Below, piece by piece: positions 41,348-53,877 of a stretch of DNA of 64,000 nucleotides (position 1 is the stretch's first letter; each line of letters starts with the position of its first letter). Below the pieces are notes generated by a model. The model saw only the letters and a list, made by a program, of their open reading frames with translations. It did no database searches and was not told the DNA's origin. Both the position numbers and the translations under genes were made by a program. Source of the stretch: Diadophis punctatus similis (taxonomy: Eukaryota > Chordata > Lepidosauria > Squamata > Dipsadidae). The stretch is from the NCBI GenBank assembly GCA_023053685.1, contig JALIGW010000002.1:252601239-252665238 (forward strand), read 5' to 3'.

Positions 41348-42721
41348 TTACTGTCCCACATGAGTCCTCTGGTGTATGACTAGATTGGAATTCTGCTGGA
41401 AACTTTTCCCACAATCTGGACACTCGTATGGTTTCTCATCCGTGTGAGTCCTCTGGTGTATCACCAGGCTAGAGCTCTGACTGAAACTTTTCCCACAGTA
41501 TAGACACTCATATGGTTTCTCTCCTGTATGAGTCCTCTGGTGTTTCAGAAGGTTAGAATAATTACTGAAACTTTTCCCACAATCTGGACACTCATATGGT
41601 TTCTTGCCTGTATGAGTTCTCTGGTGTATCACCAGGCCAGATCTCTGACTGAAACTTTTCCCACAGTATAGACACTCATATGGTTTCTCCCCAGTGTGAG
41701 TTCTCTGGTGTATAACCAAGTAGGAATTATGACTAAAGAGTTTCCCACAATCTGGACACTCGTATGGTTTCTCTCCAGTGTGACTCCTCATGTGCGTCAC
41801 TAGGGCAGAATTTCGACTAAAACTTTTCCCACAGTCTGGACACTCATATGGTTTTTCTCCTGTGTGAGTCCTCTGGTGTATGACGAGATTGTAATTATGC
41901 TGGAAACATTTCCCACAATCCAGACACTCATATGATTTCTCACCCGTGTGAGTCCTCTGGTGTATTACTAGGTTAGAGTTCTGACTGAAACTTTTCCCAC
42001 AGTATAGACACTCATATGGTTTTTCTCCTGTGTGAGTTCTCTGGTGTTTCAGGAGGTTAGAATTATTACTGAAACTTTTCCCACAATCTGGACACTCATA
42101 CGGTTTCTCCCCAGTGTGAGTTCTCTGGTGCATAACCAAGTAGGAATTGTGACGAAAGCTTTTCCCACAATCTGGACACTCATATGGTTTTTCTCCTGTG
42201 TGAGTCCTCTGGTGTTTCACCAGGTCAGAATTCCAACTGAAAGCTTTCCCACAATCTGGACACTCATATGGTTTCTCTCCTGTGTGAGTTCTCTGGTGTC
42301 TCACTAGGTAAAAATGGCAACTGAAAGCTTTCGTACAATGTGGACACTCATATGGTTTATCTCCTGTGTGAGTTCTCTGATGTATCACCAGGTAAGAGTA
42401 CCGAATGAAAGTTTTCCCACAAACCGGACACTCATATGGTTTCTCGCCAGTGTGAATCCTCTGGTGTATCACAAGGGAAGAGTTCTGACTGAAACTTTTC
42501 CCACATTCCAAACACATATACGGTTTCTCTCCGGTGTGTGTCCTCTTGTGTATCACCAGGTTGGCATGCTTACTAAACTTTTTGGCACACTGTGGGCACT
42601 GGTAGGGCTTTTCTCCAGTATGGGTTCTTTTATGCGCAATAAGTTGGGAAGTGTAGCGAAAGACTTTGCCACATTCGGGGCATTTGTATGGTTTTTCACC
42701 AGTGTGGATGGTCTGATGCAT
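41348..42721 (-). CDS. C2H2 zinc-finger protein ZNF4, 16 fingers
   Basis: 457 codons from ATG 42721 ([14 protein letters not shown]). The [10 protein letters not shown] start of ZNF1-3 has been replaced by a shorter sequence, and the finger frame upstream meets a TAA, so translation should begin inside the old degenerate finger. All 16 fingers have complete Cys and His ligands. Helices are more varied than in ZNF3 (QNSSL, RYSYL, CHFYL, QHNYNL, NYSNL). One linker reads GEKSYEC. It ends HVGQ, close to decayed finger remnants. Family role is nuclear DNA binding. Likely first exon at 47078; the intron would carry CR1 and a hAT insertion. No effector domain seen. Confidence 0.9.
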   Translation of the reverse strand: MHQTIHTGEKPYKCPECGKVFRYTSQLIAHKRTHTGEKPYQCPQCAKKFSKHANLVIHKRTHTGEKPYMCLECGKSFSQNSSLVIHQRIHTGEKPYECPVCGKTFIRYSYLVIHQRTHTGDKPYECPHCTKAFSCHFYLVRHQRTHTGEKPYECPDCGKAFSWNSDLVKHQRTHTGEKPYECPDCGKSFRHNSYLVMHQRTHTGEKPYECPDCGKSFSNNSNLLKHQRTHTGEKPYECLYCGKSFSQNSNLVIHQRTHTGEKSYECLDCGKCFQHNYNLVIHQRTHTGEKPYECPDCGKSFSRNSALVTHMRSHTGEKPYECPDCGKLFSHNSYLVIHQRTHTGEKPYECLYCGKSFSQRSGLVIHQRTHTGKKPYECPDCGKSFSNYSNLLKHQRTHTGEKPYECLYCGKSFSQSSSLVIHQRTHTDEKPYECPDCGKSFQQNSNLVIHQRTHVGQ

Positions 42722-42754
42722 AATCAGCTCTGATTTGCAATCTGTGCTTTTCCC

Positions 42755-43170
42755 ACAATGTTTTGTGCCACTGATAGTGTTAGATTCTTGAGGAGGTTAA
42801 AAATATTTGTGATCTTTTCTTGGATGGTTCAAGCTGTTTGTTTCCTCACATTGTCTGGAATGAGTGCTTCCTCCACCCCAGACTTCTAGATATTTCCTCT
42901 TTTTCTGAATCTGGAAATGTTCCACCTTCTTTTTTTATATAATGTTTCCTTGAGTTCCACATACAATGCTCGTTTATCAGTTCAAAGCTCTTCCTTTTTT
43001 TCCCCTCTTGTCTCTTTCTGGCTGGCGAAAGAGAAGAGTTTTGTGGTTATCTGGAGAAAAGACGTTTAGCAGATGTACTGGATTCGCTTTCCTTTTTAAA
43101 GCTGATTCTGATTCTCTGCTGTCCATAAGGGTGTTTTTGGCATTCCCTTCGCCTATAAGATTCACATAAA
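42755..43170 (-). other. Conserved leader upstream of ZNF4
   Basis: More diverged copy. A frame with RESESALKRKANPVHL and FSPDNHKTLLF remains. It lacks the CCTGTTAGG segment found in units 2 and 3. Confidence 0.45.
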
Positions 43171-43559
43171 AGAGATACTTTAATTACTCTTTTTTAATAT
43201 GGTTTCAAGATGTGAAAACAGGAAAAAAGCATACATAACAATGAAAAAGCAAACATGCCAAACTGCTAGATTAACTAATGCCATTCATTATGACACATAA
43301 AAGACTAAGTTCAAATCTTCACACAATCATGAAATTCTATTGTTGACTTGTGCGAATCAGAGATTGTCACCACTGCAAATTGTTATAATCATATAGATAC
43401 CTGGAAATACTGAGAATAGGAACATGAATACATATATATTCACAAACAATACAGAAACATACCCCTCTATCTGTATGTACCAAATGTATGTATATAGAAA
43501 ATCCATGTGAATTTTTTTGTCTACAAAATGAAATAAGTACAGTATATGAGCATTAAAAG
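43171..43559. other. Duplicated flank, no gene seen
   Basis: Counterpart of 1921-2319. Confidence 0.5.
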
Positions 43560-46500
43560 AATACACGCCCATACACTAACCCTGAAAGTTTAGACAACCA
43601 ACAGGGTGAACTTGAAGTATTAGTACATACTGTATATGCCAGGGGTCGGCAACCCGCGGCTCCGGAGCCGCATGCGTCTCTTTGCCCCCCCCCCGCTGTG
43701 GCTCCCTGCCCAATCATTGGCTGGCCTCGCCCTCCCCTCCCTCACGTGGCCTGAGAAGGTAAGGGCGACGGCGTGAATAGAGAAATGGCCGGGGCTGATT
43801 CTCTGGCACTGGTTGAGGAACATAGCCATCCCCGGCCGAGGCTTCCCTTCGGGAGACCCTCCGTCCCCTCTCGTGATTCCCTGGCTGGCTGTGGCGCGTC
43901 CGGGGAGACCCTCAAGCAAGCGCCAAAGTGCAGGATAGGCATGCTCGGTGGGTGGGCGGCTGTTCGCATATGGAGGGTCTTTGGATGCGGCTTCTCTCTT
44001 GCCCTAAGGATCTGGCCATCACCTTGCTGTGTGCAGTCCCGTCCCCCCACCGCAGCTCTTCGGCCCAGTGGGGTGGGCATAAGCATCAGCCCGAAGTGGC
44101 AGGAAGCGAAGGCTGCCTTCGCTCCAGCGACTCTCCTCCCCGTTCTTCTCTTCTCATGCGGGGTGTGGGAGGCACGGCAAGGCGATGGCCGGATCCTTAG
44201 GACAGGAGAGAAGCGGCCTTGTAGCTACCTTCATGCCACATTTGCGTGAAAGGTAGCCTTCGCTTCCTGCCACTTCGGGTTGGAGGTCATGCCCACTCCG
44301 CTCAGCCGAAGAGCTGTGGGGAGGGAGGCCAGGACGAAACACGGCAAGGCAATGGCCGGATTCTTAGGGCAGGAGAGAAGCCTCATCCAAAGACTCTCAA
44401 GTGAGCAGCTGCCCACCGCCCACCCTCTGCATGCGCCTTTGCTGCACTTGCACTCGCTTCAGGAGGCTCTCTCGCATGCGCCACAGCCAGCCAGGGAGTC
44501 ACGAGAGGGGGAGGAGGATAGCCTGAAGAGAAGCCGGGTGTGGCAATTGTTCCTCAGCACACACAGAGAGAAGGGGAGAGAGAGGGAGAAAGAGAGAGAT
44601 GGGAGAAAGAGAGAGATGAGGGAGGGAGAGAGAGATGGGTGGGGAGGAAGGGGGAAGGGGGGGAGAAAGAGAGAGATATACCATTTTCTCATAGAAAAGA
44701 AAACAGAGCCACAAAACCTGGGTAGGTGTAGCTAGGGGGTGTCATGTGACTCAGTGGGAGTGATGTCAAGTTGGTCCCGCCCACCCAGGTTCTTTTCTCT
44801 GGGAAACGGGTCCAAATGGCTCTTTGAGTTTTTAAGGTTGCCGACCCCTGGTATAGGAAGATATGATATAGTTGCCATTAATTAAAATTGCTCGCATGAA
44901 ACTCATGACAAGAATGTCCTGATAGAGGGATATAAACTATTTAAGAGAAACAGGCCTAACAAAAGAGGGGGTGGAGTTGCATTATATTAAAACGATCACT
45001 TTATCTCTACAGAAATACGCAAAACCAAGGATGAAAACCACCTAGAATCCATATCCGCCAATATAAAAGGAAAGAAAAATGACATCGCTATAGGAATATA
45101 CTACAGGCCACTCAACCAAGCAGAAGAAATAGATGAACTCTTTGCTAATCAATTAACAATTATATGTAGAAAACATACCACAGAGGTAATGGGAGACTTT
45201 AACTACCCTGATATCAACTGGGAGAGAAATTCAGCAATGGAAAGCGGGACATATAACTAAGACAGAATATCAGCATATAGCCCGAATCTGCAAAGATGAA
45301 CTCAGGAAAGCAAAGGCTCAGAATGAACAAAGACTTGCAACAAAAGTCAAAGACAATAAAAAATATGTTTCTTTCAACATATATAACAAAAAAAAATCAA
45401 GGAAACCGTCGGTTCACTAAAGAATGAAGACAGAAAGGAAGTAACAGGCAGTAGAGTAGAGAGAAAGCAGAGCAGCATTCTTTGCATCAGTCTTCACACA
45501 AAATGAAACTATTGCCCAACCTACCAAAAATATAACTGTAAAAGACAGACTAGAAATTAAAATTAAGTAAGGAAATGGTAAGAGAACCCTGTCTGACATT
45601 GATGAATATAAATCATTGGGACCTGATGGATTACATCCCAGAGCTCTGAAAAAGCTGGAAGATGTTATCTCAGAACCATTGTATCATATCTTTAAAAAAT
45701 CTTGGAGCACTGGGGAACTACCAGAGGATTGAAAAGGAGCTGATGTGGTTCCCATTTTCAAAAAAGGGGAAAAACCAGACCCAGGAAACAACAGACCAAT
45801 CAGTCTAACATCAATACCTGGAAAGATACGGGGAAAAATAATCAAAAAACAAATCTGTGAACATCTAGAAACAAATAAAGTTACAAATACCGGTAGTAGC
45901 CAGCACGGTTTTATTAAAAACAGATCATGCCAAACCAATCATTTCATTATTTAATAAAGTGACTAAATTAGTAGACCAGCAACAAAGTAAACCACAACCT
46001 ACTCCTTGCTAAGCTAGAAAAATGCTAGAAAAGTTTTAAATCTGATCAGAAAAAAACCAAAGGTACAAGTACAGATTAGGTGAAATCTGGCTCCAAAACA
46101 GCAACTGTGAGCGGGACCTTGGAGTCTTAGTGGACAATCACTTAAACATGAGTCAGCAGTGTGTGTGGCAGCAGCCAAAAAAGCTAATACAAGCCTTGGT
46201 TGTATAAACAGAGGCATAGAATCAAAATCACGTGAAGTATTAGTACCAATTTATAAAGCCTTGGTAAGACCACACCTGGAATACTGCATCCACTTTTGGT
46301 CATCACATTACATAAAAGATGTTGACACTTTGGAAAAAAGTGCACAGAAGAGCAACTAAGATGTTTAAAGGCTTGGAGGCTAAAACATATGAAAAACGGT
46401 TGGAGGATTTGGGTATGGCTAGTCTAGAGGAAAAAAGGACTAGGAGTAACATGACAGTATTTGAGGGACTGCTACAAAGAAGAGGGGGGTGGGTTCAACT

Positions 46501-46790
46501 TATTTTCCAAAGCACTAGAGGGCAGGACAAGAAACAACGGATGGAAACTAATCAAGGAGAGAAACAACTTACAAGGAGAACCTTCCTAACAATGAGGACA
46601 ATTAACCAGTGGAACAACTTTGCCATCAGAACCTCACTGGAGGTTTTTAAGAAGAGACTGGATTGCCAGTTGTCTGAAATGGTAGAGGTCAGGATCTCCT
46701 GCTTGAGCAGGGGGCTGGAATAGAAGACCTCCAAGGTCCCTTCCAGGTCTATTATGATTCTGAAATGGTAAAGACTCTTGGTAAAGATTT
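43560..46790 (+). mobile_element. CR1 LINE fragment, unit 4
   Basis: Same CR1 insertion. A segment absent from the others is kept (45420-45540), but the palm box region is deleted near 46020. It retains LVDNHLNMSQQC and ALVRPHLEYCIHFW. hAT-C is inserted at 43640-44850. Confidence 0.85.
43640..44850. mobile_element. hAT-C non-autonomous element, 1.2 kb
   Basis: Ends caggggtcggcaaccc and ggttgccgacccctg. Flanks gtatatgc and gtatagga are both one step from gtataggc in the empty site at 26766, so an 8-bp duplication is likely. The interior is CpG-rich with a purine tract (44572-44682) and no transposase. Confidence 0.8.
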
Positions 46791-47077
46791 AAAGGACCGG
46801 TGTGAACCTCCTCCCTTGAAAACAAAACAACACGCTAAAAAAAAACCCCACGGAATCAACCCTAAAGTGACGGTAGAGTTGAAATCTCCCAATCAACAGA
46901 AGATTGCAGGAAACATAAAACGTGCAGCTCTGGAGGAATAAAACTGGGCTTTGGGGGGGGGGGGATATGCAGGAGACGACATATTTCAGCATAGTTGTTT
47001 ATCTGCTACTACAACGTGGAGCAAACCGAACAGCCCGACTTGCTCCCGGCCTCTCCTCCGACCTGCCCTCCACTCAC
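46791..47077 (-). other. Putative start of intron 1 (ZNF4 gene)
   Basis: Counterpart of 4746-5045. Confidence 0.4.
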
Positions 47078-47310
47078 CTTCCAGCTGCCGTTTTCACCCA
47101 GGAAAAAGAACAACAGCCACCGCTGTCCTCCATTAGGAAGCCGGAAGACGGGGTTTCTCTGTTGCTTCGCATTTCCATATCCACTCTAGCAATCCACGAC
47201 TCTATGGTCTCAATTCCTTTCAGTTCAGCTACAGGCGCTTGCTACTGTCTTTGCGACTATCCAGGCGGGCTTATTGCCTTAACCATAGGTCGCCTTCTAG
47301 CCAGCAATAG
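47078..47310 (-). promoter_or_regulatory. Putative promoter and first exon, type A, unit 4
   Basis: Donor CTGGAAG/GTGAGT with exon end at 47078. The 101-nt open frame from ATG 47178 has no indel. A CTCF-like CTGGCTAGAAGGCG lies at 47291-47304 (minus). Likely first exon of ZNF4. Confidence 0.55.
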
Positions 47311-47679
47311 CTAGATCGTCCGAGCTCTAGCTTCCTCAGATTAGCTGGGTGCTTGCTGGCTCCTAAAAGTTCGTGAAGTTCTTTTTTTGGGACGCACCCC
47401 CTAAATGATTAACAGCCTGCCATCTTCATCTTATTAATAGAATAATACGGGACAAAACTTGGAAGTGTCTCCCACACTGTTTCCAATGACATTTAGTTAG
47501 GAGATACTATCATCCTCTCTGTATTTACTATTAAGCTCTCTGCTCACTAGAGCAGCCTTCCCAATTTCCAGAGTACTAAGATTTCAGCCTTGAGAATTCC
47601 CAGGTTGCTGGGGCAAAACACTTGGAGGTCACTAGTTTGCAGGCTGGAAGCTGATCTAAAGATTCCTGCATTTTGGCAG
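47311..47679. other. Duplicated flank, no gene seen
   Basis: Counterpart of 5276-5604; it carries the empty L1 site near 47655. Confidence 0.5.
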
Positions 47680-47739
47680 GGTTTGGCTGTCCCTGGAGAT
47701 CAAAAACTATCTACATCCTAACATTTTTATTACTGATTC

Positions 47740-48081
47740 CAGAGGTGGGATCCTACCTCTGAGTGCCGGTGCGGTTAATTGCTGACTTCGCGGCAGAGCC
47801 GAAGACTCTGCTCGAGCCTGCTCCCGTTCGCGGAGCGGGAGCCTTTCCCAGGCGCTTTCCCCGCCCGCATGGATGCCGCCAATGGCATTCTTTTGCCCTC
47901 CATGCATGGCCCCATGCGCAGAGGGCAAAAGAATGCAATTGGCGGCATCCATGCAGGCGCGGAAAGCGCCCGGGAAAGGCTCCCGCTCCGCGAACGGGAG
48001 CAGGCTCGAGCAGAGTCTTCGGCTCTGCCGCGAAGTCAGCAATTAACCGCACCGGCAATCAGAGGTAGGATCCCACCTCTG
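47740..48081. mobile_element. 342-bp foldback element, TSD ACTGATTC
   Basis: A near-perfect palindrome over its whole length: ends cagaggtgggatc and gatcccacctctg, arms of about 165 bp, centre near 47910. Perfect 8-bp duplications actgattc at 47732-47739 and 48082-48089. Unit 2 keeps the empty site near 19146. The 8-bp duplication points to hAT mobilisation. Both strands show matching open frames, which is a by-product of symmetry. Confidence 0.9.
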
Positions 48082-48163
48082 ACTGATTCACTTGAGAGCT
48101 AGTTGTGGCTGTTCCTGGATCTGCAGGCCCTGGTTAGTCAATTATGCCCTAGTTACCTGCATA

Positions 48164-48577
48164 CAAGTAGTCCTTGACTTACGACTATGACTGAGCCCAA
48201 AATTTATGTTGCTAAGTGAGAAATTTGTCATAGAATGAGTGCATATGCCACCATTTTATGACTTTTCTTTCCATATTTGTTAAGAAAATGACTGCAGTTG
48301 ATAAGTTAGTAACACGGCTGCTAAGTGAATCTGGTTGGTAAGTGAATCTGGCTTCTCCATTGACTTTGCTTGTCAGAAGATCACAAAAGATGATCACATG
48401 ACCCTGGGACACTGCAACCGTCATAAATACAAACCAGTGGTCAAGTATCTGAATCACATGACCATGAGGATGCTGATATGGTCATAAGTATGAAAAATGT
48501 TCATAAGTCACGTTTTTCATTGCTGTTGTAACGTTGAATGGTCACTAAATGAACTGTTGTAAGTCAAGGACTACCTG
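48164..48577. mobile_element. TA-target MITE-A, unit 4
   Basis: Left end mutated to caagtagtcc, right end taagtcaaggactacctg; the same L2 position as in units 1-3. Confidence 0.75.
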
Positions 48578-48949
48578 TATTGGATAAATTCTGCATGAGC
48601 TGCCCTTGAAGAGCATCCAAAAGTTTTAGCTGGTAGAGAATGCAATGGCTGGATAAGCTATGTGTGTTTCTGAAGCAGCACATGTGACACCTCTGCTCCG
48701 TCAGCTGCCTTAGTTGCCAGTATCCTTGTGGGTCCAGTTCAAGGTGCTGGTTTCGCCTTTGAAAGACCTTCCTGGTATGGGACTGAGCTGAAGTACCGCC
48801 GTTTCCCACTTATTTCAGCCTGCACGATGACATCTGGCAAAGAAAAAATGCGGCGGGCACCATCAGCTGGGAATCTGCATTTGGTGAATCTGAGAAACGT
48901 GCCTTCACTGCTGTGGCCCCCACCTTATGGAATATCCATTCCCCTAGTG

Positions 48950-49343
48950 AAGGGGTCTGCAACCTTAAACACTTAAAGAGCCATTTGGACCCATTTCCCA
49001 CAGAAAACATAACATCAGGAGCCACAAAACCTGGGTGGGCGTGGCCAACTCGACATCACTCACTCCCACCCAGTCACATGACACCCCCCTAGCTACGCCT
49101 ACCCAGCCAGTCATTAGGGCAGACAACTGGTTGTTAAAAAACACCGGGAGCCACAAAACCCTTTTGACATATCTTTCTCTCTCTCTCCCTCTCCCCTCTC
49201 CCCCTCCCTCTCTCCTGTCTCTGTATCTCTGTGTATCTCTCTCCCTCTCTTCCATCTCTGTATGTCTCTCACTCCCCCTCTCTGTATCTCTCCCCCCCTT
49301 CTCTCCCTCTCTGTATATCTCACTCTGTGCGTCTCTGTCTCTG

Positions 49344-49392
<49 letters not shown>

Positions 49393-50701
49393 CCCGTCTG
49401 AATCTGATATGAGGTGTTGAGGAAGCCATGGGGCAATCTTGCAGTGCGTTGCGCAGCACAATGAAATTTAGCAAGCTTCACAATGGGGTAGATGGGGTCC
49501 CCTCCTCCTCCTGGAGCCCATTACTACACGGAGCCACAATGTGACACTGTCCCACTCGCCCCTACCAACAGGATGCGGCTTAGGGCTCTGAGCACAAAGC
49601 ACTGGGAGGCGAGGGCTGCCTTGAGTCAAATGAGGCCCGAAGGCAAATATAGGGCCGCTTCGTTCCTGCACTAAGGCTCCGGCCATTGCCTTGCCGTGTC
49701 CCCTCTCCCTCCCCCAGCAGCTCTTTGGCCGAGCGTGAACTTCCCAAAGGCTGCCTTGAGCACAAATGTGGCACGAAGGCAAGTACGGGGCCCCTTCCCT
49801 CCTGCACTAAGGCTCCGGCGAACCTCCTCCTCCTCTTCTACTCTCGCGCCCCCCTTGCTGGCTGTGGCGCGGCTGGGAGGGTGCGTACGAGTTGGAAGAC
49901 CCTCCTCAAGAGAGCGGCCGGGCTCAACGAAAGCGCAGAAAAGGCACAAGGGGAGTGGCCGCTTGCTTGAGGTGGGTCTCCCCATTTGTGTGCACCCTCC
50001 CAGCCCCACCACAGCCAGCCAGGGGACCAGGAGAGGAGAAGGAGGGGGAGGAGGGTTGCTCGAAGGGAAACCTGCACCATGGCTTGTGCTCATTCCTCAG
50101 CCAGCCCGGATTTCCAAAAAGTTGCCAAGAAGGAAGGAAAAGGAGTAGCGAAGAGCCTCAAGGAGAACTCGCTGGGTTTCCAAGAGAGAAGAGACACAGA
50201 GAGATAGAGATACACACACACACACACACACATGGAGCTTTAACTGAAAAGCGTCCTCCAGGTGGCGAAAGTTCCCCATGCACGTTTTAAAGCCACAGCT
50301 GGCTGCTGTGGGCCCATCCCCCATTCTGTCGTCCCCTCTTCCCGGATCCCATTCCCACCCCACCAGCCCGTGCGACAGTGAGGCCGGCATCAGTCGTGGC
50401 TGGGTCAGGCCAGTGTCTTGGGGCGGAGAGCAGGTTGCTTGTCTCCCCAAACAATCAAGGCACACCCAGCACCAACAAGGGTTGGAAGAAGTTCCAGCAA
50501 CAATGAGGCACCAGAGAATCAGCCCCAGTAACTTCTCCATCCCCCGCCATTGCCCTTACCATCTCAGGCTAGGCAAGGAGTGACTGGGAGGGGAGGGCAA
50601 GGGGCAGGGCCAATCAGTGATGGGATCACCCGACAGGGAGCCACAGCAGAAGGCCCAAAGAACTGCATGCGGCTCCGGAGCCACAGGTTGCAAGACCTGT
50701 G
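48950..50701. mobile_element. hAT-C relative, opposite orientation, 1.75 kb
   Basis: Ends resemble aaggggtctgcaacc and ggttgcaagacctg. The left part is the reverse complement of the right part of hAT-C (44700-44850). It has a (tc)n tract at 49170-49390 and an (ac)n at 50212-50232. No transposase; target duplication unclear. Confidence 0.7.
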
Positions 50702-51015
50702 TGTGAGATTAATTCCACCGCTTTTGATCTTCTGGAAAGCTCTCAAGACATGACTACATCTTCAGGCCTGGGGCTCTAAGGCAATCTGAGATATGCTCAG
50801 AGGGTTCAATTGCTGAGGTGACCATTTGCATCCATTTTATTGCCTAAGAAGATTGTAGAGTTGTTGTTATATTACTTATTTCTTAGTATAGATTTCTACA
50901 TTTTTATATATGTCATTTATATGCTTGTGGTTTTTAATCTGATTGTTATACATCGACCACCATTGCTTTTGTGGGGAGGGGGGGCTATAGAAATTTCATT
51001 TATAAATAAATAATA

Positions 51016-51331
51016 AAAATGTAAGTTTTTGAGGATGACTTTAGAATGGCTAAATTGAAGAAATCATAAAGAAGGGATAAAAATAAATAAAAATAAAGTA
51101 GGATTGAAACTGGGTGGGGGGATTGGAAGGGGAAGTTAGGGTCCCATAACAAATACCTTATCAGTGAACAATAATGTGTTTAAACCCTATTGTGTTTCTT
51201 TACCGCTACTGCGATCCCTATTTGTATCAGCAGCTTTTACTTTCCCCAATTTTAATTTTCTTTCCGGTTAACGGGGAAAAAGCTTTTCTTTTAATCACAA
51301 AAGGGAACACATAGAATGCAAAGTCCATAAA
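51016..51331. other. Duplicated flank, no gene seen
   Basis: Counterpart of 7546-7865. Confidence 0.5.
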
Positions 51332-51795
51332 GATTCCCAGTCATCCAGGTCATGGTTGTCCCAAAGGTGCTTTTTTTCAAGAGGCAACTGGACTTTTTTG
51401 TTTTTTCTTTTGAAGACGTTTTGCTTCTCATACAAGAAACTTCTTCAGCTCTGACAGGATACTGGGGGATGGAAGGATTTATATTCCTTGCAAACAGTTG
51501 GTCATTTGCATCCTTTATATACCGTATTTTTCAGAGTATAAGACGCATTGGAGTATAAGACGCACCTTAGTTTTTGGGGAGGAAAATAGGGGAAAACAAT
51601 CTGCCTACCAGGTATTCATCTGGCTAGCATCCTTAGTCTGGTCAGCTTCAGCACATTATTTTATCTCCTGGTTAGGACTTAAAAAAACCTTCTTCTGAGA
51701 GAGTAACAATGAAAGAGCCTGCAAGCCAGTAAGAGCTGGGAAGATCGTTAGCACCTGGTTAGGGCTAGAAAACAACTTCTTTGGAGCAAGTAGAG

Positions 51796-53357
51796 CAGGG
51801 GTGGCCAAACCGTGGCGCATGCGCCAAACGTGGCGCATTCCACGATTTCAAGTGGCGCATCCACCGTCGCGTTCCTCAGTATTGTGTCCAGGGCAGCCCG
51901 TTCTAAAAGAGATCGTCTCGCGAGTTTGAGAAGTTTGAACTCGCGAGACTTTCTCTTTTAGAATGGGCTGCCCTGGACACACTACCGAGGAACGCGACGG
52001 AACAAGTCCCAGGTAGGACGCGCGTCTCGCAGCTCTCCCCGCCGCGCGCAGAGCCGAAGGGGCGGTGGGAGGCGAGGAAAGGAAGCGGCTGGCAGAGCCG
52101 AAGGGGAGGCTCTGCTGGCTGCCTCCTTTCCTCGCCTCCCGCGTGCGGAACTTGGCCCTAGCCCGCCGCTCCCCAAAGCCCAGCGCCGCAGGTGCCTTCA
52201 GGAGCCCTGAAGCTCTGCCGGCAGAGCCGAAGGGGAGGCGGGAGGCGAGGAAAGGAGGCGGCCGGCAGAGCTTCAGGGCTCCTGAAGGCACCTGCAGCGC
52301 TGGGCTTTGGGGAGCGGCGGGCTGGGGCCAAGTTCCGGAGGCGCAGGCCTTCCTCCTCGGCGACCGTCCCTCTCCTGGGCCGGAGCGCCTCGCCTTCGCC
52401 GCTCCTCCATGCCCGCCTCCCCGGGTGCGCTTTCTGCCAGGCGGCTTCAGCAACCGAAGTAGTGCTTCCTTCGGCGCCCTTCCCCCGCCTGCAGCTTTCC
52501 AAGAGGTCCATCTGCCTCCTTTATGTCCCCGGAGCTGCTCTGGGAGGGCCGGCGGGGGGAGCGAGCGAGCGCTTGGCCGGATGCGGCCACCGCCTGCTCG
52601 CCGCCCGTCGCCCAAAGCCGAAAAGCGGTGGGAGCCGAAGGGGAGGCTCCATCGCCGCAACAGCCCCGGACCTACAACAAAGAACGAGGCAGGGTCACCT
52701 TCGCACTCACGAAAGGCCCGCCTGCACCGCATTCACCTCCGGGACTGGGAATCCCCCGCTTTGGCTCTTCACGCAAACCCGGTGTTGCCAGAGAACCCCA
52801 AAGCTCCCCATTTGGCAGGGCTCCGTTCCTGAGCTTGGCTCCCTCCTTCGGAGGGTGGCCGGCTGGCCGGGCGAGCGAGGCTCTGGGCGGGCGGCGGCCG
52901 GGCAGCGGGGCGAGCGAGGCTTCGGGTGGCGGGCGGCCGGGCGAGCGAGCGAGGCTTTGGGCGGCGGGCAGGCGGCGGCCGCATCCGGCCAAGCGCTCGC
53001 TCGCTCCCCCCGCCGCCCATCGCCCAAAGCCTCGCTCGCCCCGCCGCCCAAAGCCTCGCTCGCTCGGCCGCCCGCCGCCCGAAGCCTCGCTCGCCCAGGA
53101 GAGCCTGCGACGGGAGGCGAGGAAAGGAGGAGGCAGCAGCAGCGGCAGAGCCAAAAAGCAGTGGGAGGCAAGGAAAGGAGGCGGCCAGCAGAGCCTCCCT
53201 CCCGCCTCCCCCCCGCCCACCTGGATGCTGCCATTTGTGTTGTTTTGCCGTCTGCGCATGCGCAGAGGGCAAAACTCAAATGGCATCCAGGCGGACCCGC
53301 CCACCCAGGACGCCTGGGCCAATTGGCGCATGGGACGCTTCAGGTTGGCCACCACTG
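51796..53357. mobile_element. hAT-D GC-rich non-autonomous element, TSD AAGTAGAG
   Basis: 1562 bp. Ends caggggtggccaaac and ggttggccaccactg. Perfect 8-bp duplication aagtagag (51788-51795, 53358-53365). The unfilled neighbouring repeat at about 53505 shows the empty site. The interior is strongly CpG-rich with nested palindromes. The many long open frames are low-complexity by-products. Confidence 0.85.
51864..52000. repeat. 137-bp hairpin inside hAT-D
   Basis: Arms begin ccgtcgcgttcctc and end gaggaacgcgacgg, centred near 51932. Related in sequence to the hairpins at 63551 and 63913. Confidence 0.85.
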
Positions 53358-53723
53358 AAGTAGAGCAATGAAAAAAAAACCTGCAAAGACTTAGGGCTGG
53401 AAAACATTCTTCTGAGAGAGTAACAATGAAAGAGCCTGCAAGCCGGTAAGAGCTGGGAAGATCGTTAGCACCTGGTTAGGGCTAGAAAACAACTTCTTTG
53501 GAGCAAGTAGAGCAATGAAAAAAAACTCTGCAAAGACTTAGGGCTGGAAAAACATTCTTTGGAGAGAGTAACAATGAAAAAGCCTGCAAGGTAAGAGCTG
53601 GGAAGATCTGTTAGCACCTAGTTAGGGCTGGAAAAAAAAGCTACATTCGAAGTATAAGACGCACCTGAATTTTCAGCCACTTTTAGGGAGGAAAAAGGTG
53701 CGTCTTATACTCCGAAAAATACA

Positions 53724-53843
<120 letters not shown>

Positions 53844-53877
53844 CCACTATCCAGTCTGAGCTGAAGAAGCTTTTTGG

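Larger units (their letters stand above)
47680..51015 (+). mobile_element. Old L2 LINE fragment, unit 4, three insertions
   Basis: Counterpart of 6322-7545, expanded by a foldback (47740-48081), MITE-A (48164-48577) and a hAT-C relative (48950-50701). Confidence 0.65.

Noticed and set aside
47707..48102. Pairs of similar 101-111 codon frames on opposite strands
   Set aside because: Consequence of the palindrome at 47740-48081.
48965..49474. Arg/Glu-rich and Ser/Leu-rich frames
   Set aside because: Produced by the (tc)n microsatellite.
51848..53371. Frames up to 388 codons in the GC-rich hAT-D element
   Set aside because: Overlapping low-complexity frames in CpG-rich palindromic DNA lacking stop codons; no recognisable domain.
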